Source: Hyphomicrobium_A sp963776675 (GTDB lineage: Bacteria > Pseudomonadota > Alphaproteobacteria > Rhizobiales > Hyphomicrobiaceae). From it: 64,000 bases of DNA. A model generated the notes under the pieces. That model did not search any database and had not been told where the DNA came from. It worked only from the letters and a program-made list of their open reading frames with translations. Where the stretch lies: the NCBI GenBank assembly GCA_963776675.1, contig CAVZNR010000043.1, forward strand, positions 1 to 64,000. The letters are read 5' to 3'. The position numbers were made by a program, and so were the translations under genes. Below, piece after piece: positions 29,410 to 38,441 of this stretch; the stretch's first letter is position 1, and each line of letters starts with the position of its first letter.

Positions 29410-30669
29410 TCAGGCCTGGCGCGCCGCCGCGCACCAGGCGAGCGCGCCCCGCCCGGCCGCCGCGCCCGTCGCGAACGAGGCCTGCAGCAGGTATCCGCCG
29501 GTCGGCGCGTCCCAGTCCAGCATCTCCCCGGCAACGAACGTGCCCGGACGCCCGCGCAGCATCAGGGTCTCATCGACCGCCTCCCAGGCGACACCGCCCG
29601 CGGTCGAGATGGCCTTGTCGATGGCCGCCATGCCCGTCACGCGCACCGGCACCGCCTTGATGCGTTGGGTGAGCTGTACGGGCGAGAGCCCGTTGAGCGG
29701 CGCGGAGAACGTCACCGCGCCCTCCTGCAACAATCCGATGGCGACCGGCGCCAGGTGCGCCGACTTGCGCAGGAAGGTCGACAGCGATTGCTTGGCCCGC
29801 GGGCGGCTGAGACGCGTGACCAGCTCGGCCAGCGGCATGTCGGGACGCAGATCGACGTGCATCACGACCTCTCCCGCCTGCGCCACCGCCGCGCGCAGCG
29901 GCCCCGACAGCGCATAGATGGCGCCGCCTTCGATGCCGGACCGCGTGATCACGGCCTCGCCAAGCACCCTATGGTCGCCGATCGAAAGCGCCACGCGCTT
30001 CAGCGGCTCGCCTTCGAAACGGTTGCGGAACACGTCCGTCCAGGGAACCAGAACTCCGCAGTTGGACGGCTGCAGCGGCGTCACGGCGACGCCGCTGGCG
30101 CTCAGCGCCTCGACCCAGCCGCCGTCGGACCCGAGCCGCGGCCAGCTGGCGCCGCCCAGGGCCAGCACCGTCGCATCGGCGGCAATCGTCACCGGGCCGT
30201 CCGGGCAATCGAACAGCAGCCGGCCCGCGTCGTCCCAGCCGCGCCACGTGTGCCGCAGCTTCACCTGCACGCCGGCGGCGTCGAGGCGCCTGAGCCAGGC
30301 CCGCAACAGCGGCGAGGATTTCATCGCTTTGGGAAACACGCGCCCGCTCGATCCGACGAACGTCTCCTGGCCCAGCGCCTCACACCAGGCGGTGAGGGCG
30401 GCGGGTGAGACCACGTCGATCAGCGGACGCAGCCGCGCTTGCGCCCCGCCGTAGCGCGCCAGCAACCGGCTTTGATCTTCGCTGTGCGTCAGATTGAGAC
30501 CACCGCGCCCGGCCATGAGGAGCTTGCGCGCCAGCGAGGGCATGCGCTCGTAGACGGTGACGGCAGCACCGCCAGCGGCCAGCACCTCCGCCGCCATCAG
30601 CCCCGCCGGTCCGCCACCCACGACGGCGACGCGAAACGTCTCGGTCTCGGTTTTCACAATTCTGTGCAC
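29410..30669 (-). CDS. HI0933/YhiN-like FAD-dependent oxidoreductase (TIGR03862 type)
   Basis: This is a 419-residue flavoprotein. The N-terminal dinucleotide-binding motif VAVVGGGPAGLMAAEVLA (about 14-31) is followed by the family-specific RKLLMAGRGGLNLTHSED and the LALGGASWPRLGSDGGWVEA block. The C-terminal WDAPTGGYLLQASFATGAAAG is diagnostic of HI0933-like proteins. The reaction is unknown. The start is a GTG at 30669, with a second GTG 12 bases downstream equally possible. It stands alone on the minus strand. Confidence 0.9.
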   Translation of the reverse strand: MHRIVKTETETFRVAVVGGGPAGLMAAEVLAAGGAAVTVYERMPSLARKLLMAGRGGLNLTHSEDQSRLLARYGGAQARLRPLIDVVSPAALTAWCEALGQETFVGSSGRVFPKAMKSSPLLRAWLRRLDAAGVQVKLRHTWRGWDDAGRLLFDCPDGPVTIAADATVLALGGASWPRLGSDGGWVEALSASGVAVTPLQPSNCGVLVPWTDVFRNRFEGEPLKRVALSIGDHRVLGEAVITRSGIEGGAIYALSGPLRAAVAQAGEVVMHVDLRPDMPLAELVTRLSRPRAKQSLSTFLRKSAHLAPVAIGLLQEGAVTFSAPLNGLSPVQLTQRIKAVPVRVTGMAAIDKAISTAGGVAWEAVDETLMLRGRPGTFVAGEMLDWDAPTGGYLLQASFATGAAAGRGALAWCAAARQA

Positions 30670-30887
30670 CTGCTCGAATGCGCGCCCTCACAGGGTGCAA
30701 GAGGCCCGGCCTGCTCTATCTGCCGATTCAAGATGCGGCGCGCCTTTTCTTGCACCTTGCGACAATGGGCCCACACCGCGCAACCGACGCAACCTATCGG
30801 GAGTGAGCGCGTTAATCACCACAGGTTCCATCTCGAGCTTCGCGCCATAAGCGAGCCGAGAGCCTTGTAACGAAGGAGAGTTCGATC

Positions 30888-31160
30888 ATGAGCACTATGA
30901 GCACAAAGCTTGCAACGCTCGCACTGGCGGTTGCCATGACGGCGGGAACGATGGTTCCCGCGGCCGACGCCGGCAAGCGCGGCCACCACTATCGTGGTCA
31001 TAACCACGGACACCACGCCCGCCATCACGGCCGCGGCTACTATAAGGACGGCAAGTGGATCGCGCTCGGCATCCTCGGTGCCGCCGTCGGCGCCGCCATC
31101 GCCGATTCCGAGTATCGCGACTGCTACTACCGTCACGGCCGCCGCTACTGCAATTACTAA
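30888..31160 (+). CDS. Small secreted His/Gly/Tyr-rich protein
   Basis: This encodes 90 residues. GAAGGAG lies nine bases before the ATG. A signal peptide ends at ADAGKRG (about 28). The mature peptide is rich in His, Gly, Arg and Tyr (HHYRGHNHGHHARHHGRGYY), has a Gly/Ala hydrophobic stretch (IALGILGAAVGAAIAD) and ends with two cysteines (DCYYRHGRRYCNY). It could bind metals through its histidines, or be a surface or outer-membrane-associated peptide; both are guesses. A strong terminator follows 22 bp downstream. Confidence 0.8.
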   Translation: MSTMSTKLATLALAVAMTAGTMVPAADAGKRGHHYRGHNHGHHARHHGRGYYKDGKWIALGILGAAVGAAIADSEYRDCYYRHGRRYCNY

Positions 31161-31181
31161 GCAGTCACGCGTCTAAGGCTC

Positions 31182-31213
31182 AAAGGGCTCCGGCACATCG
31201 CCGGAGCCCTTTT
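31182..31213 (+). terminator. Rho-independent terminator after the His-rich peptide gene
   Basis: The stem AAAGGGCTCCGGC pairs with GCCGGAGCCCTTT around the loop ACATC and runs into TTTT. It is a textbook intrinsic terminator located 22 bp after the stop codon at 31160. It also lies immediately before the duplicated parC 3' end at 31230. Confidence 0.9.
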
Positions 31214-31229
31214 CCATGTTCGGATTTCT

Positions 31230-31274
31230 AAAACCCCGGGCCGAACTTGTTCGACCGCGGGAAGTCCTTGGGCG
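31230..31274 (-). repeat. Outer copy of the parC 3' end (45 bp direct repeat, att-like)
   Basis: This 45 bp matches 32300-32344 at 41 of 45 positions in the same orientation, 1,070 bp apart. On the minus strand it still encodes the ParC C-terminus (APKDFPRSNKFGPGF) with its TAG stop in register, although no gene reads into it. This looks like one end of an element integrated at the 3' end of parC, or the original gene end displaced by the element. Confidence 0.85.
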
Positions 31275-31287
31275 CTTAAAGTGAACT

Positions 31288-31716
31288 CTAAAACCACGAC
31301 AAGCGGGATAGAAAGGAGTTCAGAGGCCGACATGCATCTTTCACTGACAGGAGGAAGCGGTCGGGTTCGACAAAGCGCTCAAACCTCATACGACGGATCG
31401 ACCAATTCCAAAACTCGCGAGATCCATCCTCGCCCACTAAAAGTACGGCGTTGAAATACCAATGGCTCGTGCTCTTGTAGCCTGTTTCCATCGTATACAA
31501 TCGAACGCCTCGCAGCTCTTCCAATCGCGTAATAGGACCATAACTGTACATGCCTCCCACCAGGTTGGCGATCTTTCCGGCCCCGGTCGTCGCGATACAG
31601 TACGGTCTCCTACCCGCTATGGAATACGCCTGAGCCGCGGCAACAGCGCCAGAGCCGAGCGACCAAACCATTGCCGCGATGATTGGCGTCAGGAGAAGGC
31701 ATCTAACGCGGGTCAT
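31288..31716 (-). CDS. Exported protein of unknown function, inside the parC-linked insertion
   Basis: This encodes 142 residues from the ATG at 31716, which overlaps the stop of the upstream membrane protein gene by 4 bp (ATGA). A signal peptide or single membrane anchor occupies residues 4-28 (CLLLTPIIAAMVWSLGSGAV). The rest is a soluble domain with conserved-looking tryptophans and Arg/Phe (SREFWNWSIRRMRFERFVEP). No family is recognised. G+C is near 50%, well below flanking genes. It ends 14 bp from the outer parC repeat. Confidence 0.7.
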   Translation of the reverse strand: MTRVRCLLLTPIIAAMVWSLGSGAVAAAQAYSIAGRRPYCIATTGAGKIANLVGGMYSYGPITRLEELRGVRLYTMETGYKSTSHWYFNAVLLVGEDGSREFWNWSIRRMRFERFVEPDRFLLSVKDACRPLNSFLSRLSWF

Positions 31717-32186
31717 CTGCACAGGCGACTTGGGTATTGGACGTCGAAGCTGCCGCGCCCACGAAAAGACAAGAGCCTGCCACAACACAGGGCACTCAGA
31801 GCCGTGACGAATTGGACAAGTAGGGCTGCCTCCGTTCCGAACGCCCCACCGACTAAGGGAGCTACGCCGAGATCGATGATCCCGATGCAAACCGCAATTC
31901 CAGCCAAGATTTGCGCCGCCAAAATCAGGAAATCGCCCACTCTGCTGCGTCCGACGAGAATTCCTGCGATCAGGAAAATCGCGGGTAGGCTCACATAGAC
32001 GGCCGACGCGATCTGAAATCCGGTTCCGCTGACGACACGACTGGTCAGCAGCAAGAAGCCAAATATGCCCAGGAACTCACTCGCATAGTGGATCGCCGCC
32101 ATATAGACGGCCAGCACGGCAGCGAGAACGACCGCGTGCCAGCGGCGACTTACGTCGGTTCTGAGTTGGACCAAAACACCCTGCAT
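31713..32186 (-). CDS. Four-helix membrane protein, inside the parC-linked insertion
   Basis: This encodes 157 residues starting at the ATG at 32186; a TTG directly upstream is less likely. Four hydrophobic segments are visible (about 17-47, 56-80, 85-111 and 115-137), with short loops and a basic, cytoplasmic-looking C-terminus (LSFRGRGSFDVQYPSRLCR). No family is recognised. It is the first gene of a two-gene unit with a 4 bp overlap to the exported protein gene. Base composition differs from neighbours. The region 32187-32297 must hold its promoter. Confidence 0.68.
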   Translation of the reverse strand: MQGVLVQLRTDVSRRWHAVVLAAVLAVYMAAIHYASEFLGIFGFLLLTSRVVSGTGFQIASAVYVSLPAIFLIAGILVGRSRVGDFLILAAQILAGIAVCIGIIDLGVAPLVGGAFGTEAALLVQFVTALSALCCGRLLSFRGRGSFDVQYPSRLCR

Positions 32187-32297
32187 CAAAAAACTACTCG
32201 CACAAAAACAAAGGGCCGCGCCGGGTTACGAGGCAACTTTAGCCGGAGTTCGCGACGGTTCAGCAAAAACTAGCCGAGAAATTGGTATGCGGGCGGC

Positions 32298-34549
32298 TCA
32301 AAACCCCGGCCCGAATTTGTTCGACCGCGGGAAGCCCTTGGGTGCGATACGGCCGGCTTGCGCGCGCACGCCCACCCACTCTTTGAGCTCGCTCCAGGAA
32401 AGCGTGAACGTGCGTCCCGCCGAATCGAGCCAGGTCAGCCCGTCCGCCTTCTTGAACACGCGCGCATCCGACAAGCCCCCGTCCTTGAAGCGCTGCAGGA
32501 TCATGCCCTTGCCGCGCGTCATCTCGTTGACCTCGTCGAGCTTGAAGACGAGCAGCTTGCGGTTCTCGCCGATCGTGGCAACGCTGTCGCCGTCGACGGG
32601 CACGCACACCTTCGCCTCGTCCGGCTCGGTGACGTTCAGAACCTGCTTGCCCTTGCGCGTGCCGGCGACGACCTCGTCCTCCGGCACGACGAAGCCGTAG
32701 CCCGCGGTCGACGCGATCAGCAGCTTGCGACCGGGCTCGTGGGCGAACGCTTCCGCGATGTCGTGGTTCTCCTCCAGGTCGATCATCAGGCGCACCGGCT
32801 CGCCGTGTCCGCGCCCGCCCGGCAGCAGGTGCGTCTCCAGCGTGAACACCTTGCCGTTGGTGGCGAACAGCAACATCTTGTCGGTGGTGTAGGCCTTCAC
32901 CGCGCGCTTGAGCTTGTCGCCCTGCTTGAAGTCGAGCTTGGCGAGGTCGTCCTGGTGCCCCTTGAGCGCGCGGATCCAGCCCTTCTCCGACAGCACGACC
33001 GTCACCGCCTCCTTCTCGATCAGCACCTGGTCGAGGTCGACGGCGATATCGGGCGCCTCGGCAAACGAGGTGCGGCGCGCACCCAGAGGCGTCGACTTGG
33101 CGTAGCGCTCCCGGATCTCTTTGACTTCCGAGCCGATCTTGTCCCACTGCAGCTCGTCGGACTTTAACAGCTGCTTCAATTCGCGCCGCTCCTTCGACAG
33201 CTTGTCGTGCTCGGCCTTGATCTCGATCTCTTCCAGCTTCGACAACGACCGCAAGCGCAAATTGAGGATGGCTTCCGCCTGCACCTCGGTGAGCTTGAAC
33301 TTGGCGATCAGCTTGGCTTTGGGCTCGTCCTCGAAGCGGACGATGCGGATCACCTCGTCGATGTTGAGAAACGCGACGAGGTAGCCGTCGAGCACCTCTA
33401 ATCGGTGCTCGATCTTCCTCAGGCGGAACTGCGAGCGCCGCACCAGCACCTCGATGCGGTGCTCCAGCCACTGGCGCAGCACGTCGCGCAAGGACAAGCA
33501 CGTTGGGGACTTGGCCCGCCGACAGCACGTTCATGTTGAGCCCGAAGCGCAGCTCCAGCTCGGTCAGCCGGAACAGGCTCTCCATCAGCAGGACCGGATC
33601 GACGGTGCGGCTCTTGGGCTCCAAAATCAGCCGGATCTCTTCCGCCGATTCATCGCGCACGTCGCCCAGGAGCGACAGCTTCTTTTCCTGCAGAAGCTCG
33701 GCGATGCGCTCGATCAGCTTGGCCTTCTGCACCTGGTAGGGGATCTCGGTGACGACGATCTGGTAGGTGCCGCGGCCCGTATCCTCCTTCTCCCACTTGG
33801 CGCGCAGGCGGAAGCCGCCGCGCCCCGTTTTGTAGGCCTCGAGGATCTGCTCCTTGGGCTCCACCAGCACGCCGCCGGTGGGGAAGTCCGGCCCCGGGAT
33901 CATCTCGACCAGCTTCTCGATCGTCGCGTTGGGGTGCTTGATCAGGTGGAGCAGCGCGTTCGACAGCTCCTCCACATTGTGGGGCGGAATGTTGGTCGCC
34001 ATGCCGACCGCGATGCCGGACGAGCCGTTGGCCAACAGGTTGGGGAAGGCGGCGGGCAGCACAACGGGCTCGCTGCCGGAGGTGTCGTAGGTGGGGCGAA
34101 AATCGACGGTCTCCTCGTCGATGCCTTCCGAGCAGCGCCTGCGCCACCTCGGTGAGGCGGCTTTCGGTGTAGCGCATGGCCGCGGCGTTATCGCCGTCGA
34201 TGTTGCCGAAGTTGCCCTGGCCGTCGACGAGCGGGTAGCGCACGGCGAAGGACTGCGCGAGGCGCACCATCGCGTCGTAGATCGCCTGGTCGCCGTGCGG
34301 GTGGTAGCCGCCCATCACCTCGCCCACGACCTTGGCGCACTTCTTGTAGGCCGACGCCGGGTCGAGCTTCAATTCGCGCATGGCGTAGAGGATGCGCCGG
34401 TGCACGGGCTTCAAGCCGTCGCGCACGTCGGGCAGCGCCCGGTGCATGATGGTGGAGAGCGCGTACGCGAGGTAGCGCTCCTCCAAGGCATCTTTCAGGA
34501 GAATGGGCTCGTAGCCGCCGGGGCCGGGCAGAATCGGTTTGTCGCTCAT
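32298..34549 (-). CDS. parC: DNA topoisomerase IV subunit A, two frameshifts in this sequence
   Basis: ParC cuts and rejoins DNA to decatenate daughter chromosomes. The N-terminal frame has LSTIMHRALPDVRDGLKPVHRRILYAM and, with the catalytic tyrosine, the AAAMRYTESRLTEVA block. A second frame continues LPAAFPNLLANGSSGIAVGMATNIPPHN, and the third resumes SLRDVLRQWLEHRIEVLVRRSQFRL to the C-terminal GyrA-like beta-propeller. Removing one C/G at about 34128-34129 and one base at about 33496-33497 restores one protein of about 750 residues, normal for alphaproteobacterial ParC. The last 45 bp are duplicated at 31230-31274. Confidence 0.93.
32300..32344 (-). repeat. Inner copy of the 45 bp repeat, the functional parC 3' end
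   Basis: This is the end of parC as read here (GFPRSNKFGPGF, stop at 32298). It differs from the copy at 31230-31274 at four positions, one of which changes Gly to Asp in the encoded peptide. Direct orientation and reconstitution of the gene end are typical of attL/attR at an integration site in the 3' end of a gene. Confidence 0.85.
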
Positions 34550-34838
34550 GCGATTGCCCTACTCCGCCGCCCCCACCCGGGCAAGCCAAAGGTTGCGGAT
34601 GCGACGCGAAAACCCCAGCAAACACGGGCATCCGAGTTGCGACTTGCGCAATCGGCGGCTTGCGCGCATTTTCCGCGCTCGATTTATGGGCGGATGACCG
34701 AGCCGCGGCGCTTCAGGCCCCAGCCAGCGCGCCCCGTATCCTTCAACCCACCCATCAACCGAAAACAACCGGCCGGTCTCGCGGCAAGCGTCCGCGCCCC
34801 GGAATAAGTAGCCTCATAGTCTCTTAGGAACGCATCTG

Positions 34839-35048
34839 ATGACCAACGGTACCGTGAAATTCTACAACGCCCAGAAGGGCTACGGCTTCATCGCTCCCGA
34901 CGAGGGCGGCAACGACGTGTTCGTCCACGCCAGCGCGCTTGAGCGCGCCGGCATCCACAGCCTCAACGAGGGCCAGAAGGTCGCCTTCGAAGCCGGCGAG
35001 GACCGCAAGAGCGGCAAGATTTCGGTGCAGACCATCGAGGTACGCTAA
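34839..35048 (+). CDS. cspA: Cold-shock domain RNA-binding protein
   Basis: This encodes 69 residues, one cold-shock domain (OB fold). RNA-binding motifs RNP1 (KGYGFI, residues 13-18) and RNP2 (VFVHASAL, about 27-34) are intact. CspA proteins bind single-stranded nucleic acids and act as RNA chaperones. A leader of unknown length precedes it, and a strong terminator follows at 35122. It diverges from parC, with about 290 bp between the starts. Confidence 0.95.
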   Translation: MTNGTVKFYNAQKGYGFIAPDEGGNDVFVHASALERAGIHSLNEGQKVAFEAGEDRKSGKISVQTIEVR

Positions 35049-35121
35049 GCACCAAAGTGCTTCCGGAAAAGTGGAAGCCGGTTTTCCGATAAGAAGCACG
35101 ACAGAACAAAGCACCACAAGA

Positions 35122-35158
35122 ACGGCCGGCGCGCTCGATAAGCGGCCGGCCGTTTTTT
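35122..35158 (+). terminator. Rho-independent terminator of the cold-shock gene
   Basis: The stem ACGGCCGGC at 35122-35130 pairs with GCCGGCCGT at 35145-35153 and runs into TTTTTT. It is about 75 bp after the stop codon. The loop is 14 bases. Confidence 0.88.
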
Positions 35159-35288
35159 ATTGTGCCAAGCGCGCCGCGTTGAGGCGCGTTCGCGCCGCCA
35201 CCCCAGTCCCCGCAAGACCCGGGTTGTGGATGCAGGTGGTTCCCGCCGATACTTCGGCCGGCGTGCCGTCAGCGGGAGCGCGCCGACC

Positions 35289-36098
35289 CTACTCCACCAC
35301 CTTCTCCCTATTCCGCACCGTCTCCCAACCGCGCACGCTTTCCAGCCCGTCGACACCCTTCAGGTTCACGCCGTAGAGGTCGACGCCTGTAAAGTCGGCG
35401 CCGGCAACCTTGGCGCCCTTCAAGGTTGCGCGAGAGAGATCGGCGCCGCTCAGATTGGCGCCCTCCAGATCGGCGCCCGACAAGTTCGCGAACACCAGGT
35501 TGACGCGCGACAGGTCGGCGCGACGCAGATCGGCGCCGGCCAGGTTGGCGCCCGACAGGTCCGTATGCTGCGGCGTCTTTAACTCATTGCCCTCCGGCGG
35601 GGGACCGAGCTGCGCACTCGACAGGTTCGCCCCGCTCAGGTTCGCGCGGCTCAAGTTCGCCATGATACGCGCGCCCGACATGTTGGCGCCGGCGAGGCTC
35701 GGCGCGTCGTGGGCGGGTGCGGCCATGTTGAGGATGCCGACGGCGTGATAGAGCGTGGCGCCGGACAGATCGGCGTGCTCGAGGTTGGTGCGCTTCAATT
35801 GGGTGCGATCCAGATGCGCGCCGGCGAGGTTGGCGTACGACAGGTTGGCGTCGGAGAGGTTGGCGCCCAGCAGGTTGGCGCCGGAGAGGTTCGCCCGCTT
35901 GAAGTCGAGCGTGCTGAGGTCGAGATAGCGCAAGTCCTTGCCGGACAGATCGGGAGCGCTGCCGGGCGGCGCCTTGAACAGCATCACCACGATATCGCGC
36001 AGGGACATGTCGGCGGCGCCCGCGCCCAGCGCCGCGACGCACAGTGCGGCCGCCGACGCGGCGCAGAGCCTGAGCACAGCTGTCGCGCGCAGCGCCAT
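35289..36098 (-). CDS. Second exported pentapeptide-repeat protein
   Basis: This encodes 269 residues. The ATG at 36098 (MALRATAVLRLCAASAAALC) has GAAGGGA upstream and starts a signal peptide; in-frame ATGs 30 bp and GTG-like codons further upstream are less likely. The beta-helix repeats are regular, e.g. RANLSGANLLGANLSDANLS and LSGADLEGANLSGADLSRAT, in two blocks separated by a 25-residue insert (GPPPEGNELKTPQHT). It is about as long as the protein at 28477-29280 and shares the exported layout. The gene 36189-36608 lies 90 bp upstream on the same strand and may share its transcript. Confidence 0.87.
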   Translation of the reverse strand: MALRATAVLRLCAASAAALCVAALGAGAADMSLRDIVVMLFKAPPGSAPDLSGKDLRYLDLSTLDFKRANLSGANLLGANLSDANLSYANLAGAHLDRTQLKRTNLEHADLSGATLYHAVGILNMAAPAHDAPSLAGANMSGARIMANLSRANLSGANLSSAQLGPPPEGNELKTPQHTDLSGANLAGADLRRADLSRVNLVFANLSGADLEGANLSGADLSRATLKGAKVAGADFTGVDLYGVNLKGVDGLESVRGWETVRNREKVVE

Positions 36099-36188
36099 CT
36101 CGCTCCCTTCGATGCTTTCGCCGATCATGCGCCCGCCGGCCGCAAAGACCAAGTCCGCGGGGCTGCTCGCCATACGATCCCGCGCGCC

Positions 36189-36608
36189 CTAGTCGATCTC
36201 CGGATCCTCGTTGAAGGCGGCGCAATTGGCGTTGCCGCCGAAACGGTTGTCGAAATCCACGGTGCCGCCGCCGAGCGGAATGTGCGTCGGCGGCAGCCCG
36301 CGCGTGAACTGGTCGACGACCAGCGTCTTGCCGCCGTCCGCGAGGCTGACGCGGACCCACTCCAGCACCTTGCCCTTGCCGATCCCGGTGAGGTCGAGCG
36401 TGTAGGCGCCGATCACCGGCTTTTCGAGCTGGACGTTGTCGGCGCCGCGCCCGCCGACGATCGATTCCGGCAGGTAGAGCTCCATGCTGGCGTCGGAGCC
36501 GATGCACACGAGCACGCGGCGCATCGGCTGATCTGCGGCCGCGGCCGGCACGGCGGCAGCGAGCACCAGGGCGAGAGCGGCGACAGACGAGGCGGACCTG
36601 GGCAGCAT
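36189..36608 (-). CDS. Exported protein of unknown function
   Basis: This encodes 139 residues. The ATG at 36608 (MLPRSASSVAALALVLAAAV) begins a signal peptide ending AAAADQP. The mature domain has a DASMELYLPESIVGGRGADNV segment, then TRGLPPTHIPLGGGTVDF and two cysteines (LVCIGSD and NCAAFNE). No family is recognised. It is transcribed divergently from the FecR-domain gene, about 180 bp away, and upstream of the pentapeptide gene. It is probably periplasmic. Confidence 0.72.
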   Translation of the reverse strand: MLPRSASSVAALALVLAAAVPAAAADQPMRRVLVCIGSDASMELYLPESIVGGRGADNVQLEKPVIGAYTLDLTGIGKGKVLEWVRVSLADGGKTLVVDQFTRGLPPTHIPLGGGTVDFDNRFGGNANCAAFNEDPEID

Positions 36609-36788
36609 CGGGTCACTCCCTATGAGGCATGCGAAACGCGGGCGCCCTTCTATCACGTGTTGTGACAGCCACATATCCGCGCGCGCGTCCCGCATCGGGT
36701 CGAAGGGCAAGACCCTGTTCCCCAGGGAACACCATGGCGCGTGCGATCCTGCTAATCTGATGCTCTGATAGCTGATGATCGGAGCATT

Positions 36789-38277
36789 ATGCGCCTTGCA
36801 TTCCTAGTGCTGCTGGCCGCGCTTTGCGCGCGCGGCGCTCCCGCCGTTGCGGCTCCCGGCGACGACATCGGCGCCACCGTGCGCATCGTCAACCTGGTCA
36901 CCGGCGAGTACGAGAAGGACAAGCGTGATCTCGCCAAGGGCGATGCCGTGCGCCAGGACGAGGTGATCGAGGTCGGCGACGACGGCATCGGCGAGATCCG
37001 CCTGCGCGACGACACCGAGCTGGCGCTCGGCCCCGGCGCCCGCCTCAAGCTCGACCAGTTCGTCTACAATCCCGACATCTCCGGCGGCGCCATCGTGCTC
37101 GACCTGGTGCAGGGCGCCTTCCGCTTCATCACCGGCATCGCCGCCAAGCCGGCCTACGTCATCCGCACGCCCACCGCCTCCATCACCGTGCGCGGCACCA
37201 TCTTCGACGTCTACGTGCAGGCGAGCGGCGTCTCGTGGCTGTTGCTGCTCGAAGGCGCCATCGAGGTCTGCAGCGAGCCCGATCGCTGCAACGAGCTCGA
37301 CGAGCCGGGCAAGCTCATGCGCATCACGCCCGACGGCGTGGTCAGCGACCCCTCCAAATGGGGCGACCTGCCGACCGGCGATCTGCCGTTCAAGACGGCC
37401 TTTCCGTTTGTCGTGACGCCGCCCGAGGTCGATCCCGAGCCCGTGTTCACCGCCGACGAGATCGTCGACGGCACGCTGCCCGACGGCCCCGTCTACGAGG
37501 ACGAGGACGACGGACGACGTCACCGTCGACGATGACGACGACACCGGACCCGAGCCGCCCGATAGAGGCCCGCCGCTCCACTGCTGGGATGGCTGGAAGC
37601 AGGTGCCGCGCGGCTGGCACCAGGACGGCTGGCGCGTGAAGCATCGCCGCCGCGGCGACCGCACGATCCGCTGCGCCCATCGCGTCTTCGAGGAGCCGCC
37701 CGGCATCTCGATCCCGCTCCCGCCCCAGTGCAGCGGCGGCAAGACCATTTTGCTCAAGACGCTGCCCCCGCGCTGGCGCTGCGTCTGCCCCGGCAATAAG
37801 AAGCGCCACCGCGTCGGCCCGCACGCCTTCGTATGCAAGGGCCATGGCGGCGGCGGCGGTGGTGGCGGCCACAACCCCAAGAAGGAGTGCCACAAGAAGG
37901 GCTGGTTCTGGGTCGGCGGCGTGTGCATCCCCAAGATCGGCAAGTGCAAGAAGGGCTATGTCGGCAAATGGCCCAACTGCAAGAAGCTCGACGAGCCGCC
38001 GCACAAGAAGTGCAAACCCGGCTACGTCGGCAAGTGGCCGAAGTGCAAGAAGCTGGGCTTTGAGCCGAAGAAGTGCAAGCAGGGCTACGTCGGCAAATGG
38101 CCCAACTGCAAGAAGCTCGGCTTCAAGCCGAAGAAGCACTGCAAGCCCGGATACGTGGGCCAATGGCCCAACTGCCACAAGCTCGGACTGAAGAAAAAAC
38201 AGCAGCAGCAGAAGAAGCAGAACAAGACGATCAACGACCTGAAGAAGGCGTTCGACAAGCTCAAGAAGAAGGATTGA
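36789..38277 (+). CDS. FecR-domain secreted protein with Cys/Lys-rich repeat tail, one frameshift
   Basis: A signal peptide (MRLAFLVLLAALCARGAPAV) leads into a FecR-type beta domain (about 25-170: EIRLRDDTELALGPGARLKL, ASITVRGTIFDVYV). An acidic linker follows (EDEDD...), where an extra G at about 37512-37513 breaks the frame; removing it joins DDDVTVDDDDDTGPEPPDRG to the second part. That part carries a Cys/Trp motif (HCWDGWKQVPRGWHQDGWRV), a Gly run, and four CKxGYVGxWPxCxKL repeats, then a basic coiled-coil tail. The repaired protein is about 495 residues. It should be outside the inner membrane; its function is unknown. Confidence 0.82.
37942..38196 (+). repeat. Four coding repeats of 21-22 codons (CKxGYVGxWPxCxKL)
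   Basis: Repeats start at 37942, 38008, 38071 and 38137, i.e. 66, 63 and 66 bp apart. The protein units read KCKKGYVGKWPNCKKL, KCKPGYVGKWPKCKKL, KCKQGYVGKWPNCKKL and HCKPGYVGQWPNCHKL. Each holds two cysteines nine residues apart, probably one disulfide per unit. Confidence 0.9.
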
Positions 38278-38309
38278 GCTGGCTCTGCTTCATCAGAGGG
38301 AAGCGGCAC

Positions 38310-38441
38310 GTGAAACTCGGCCGGTTCCTGATGCTCGTCGTCGCCATTGCCGTCGTGATGGTCGGAGTCGCCTATGTGCTTCAGTGGCCGTTCTTCTACG
38401 CTGTCTGCATCTACGGCGCCTCTACAGGCACTCCGTGCTGA
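38310..38441 (+). CDS. Very small membrane protein
   Basis: This encodes 43 residues starting at GTG 38310, preceded by AGAGGGAAG. One hydrophobic helix (LMLVVAIAVVMVGVAYVLQWP) is followed by a short tail with two cysteines (FYAVCIYGASTGTPC). It lies 32 bp after the FecR-domain gene and is probably co-transcribed. No family is recognised; it could be an accessory subunit or a spurious frame. Confidence 0.45.
   Translation: MKLGRFLMLVVAIAVVMVGVAYVLQWPFFYAVCIYGASTGTPC

Noticed and set aside
37942..38196. A CRISPR-like array
   Set aside because: The units are contiguous coding repeats with no spacers, and they translate into one regular protein motif.
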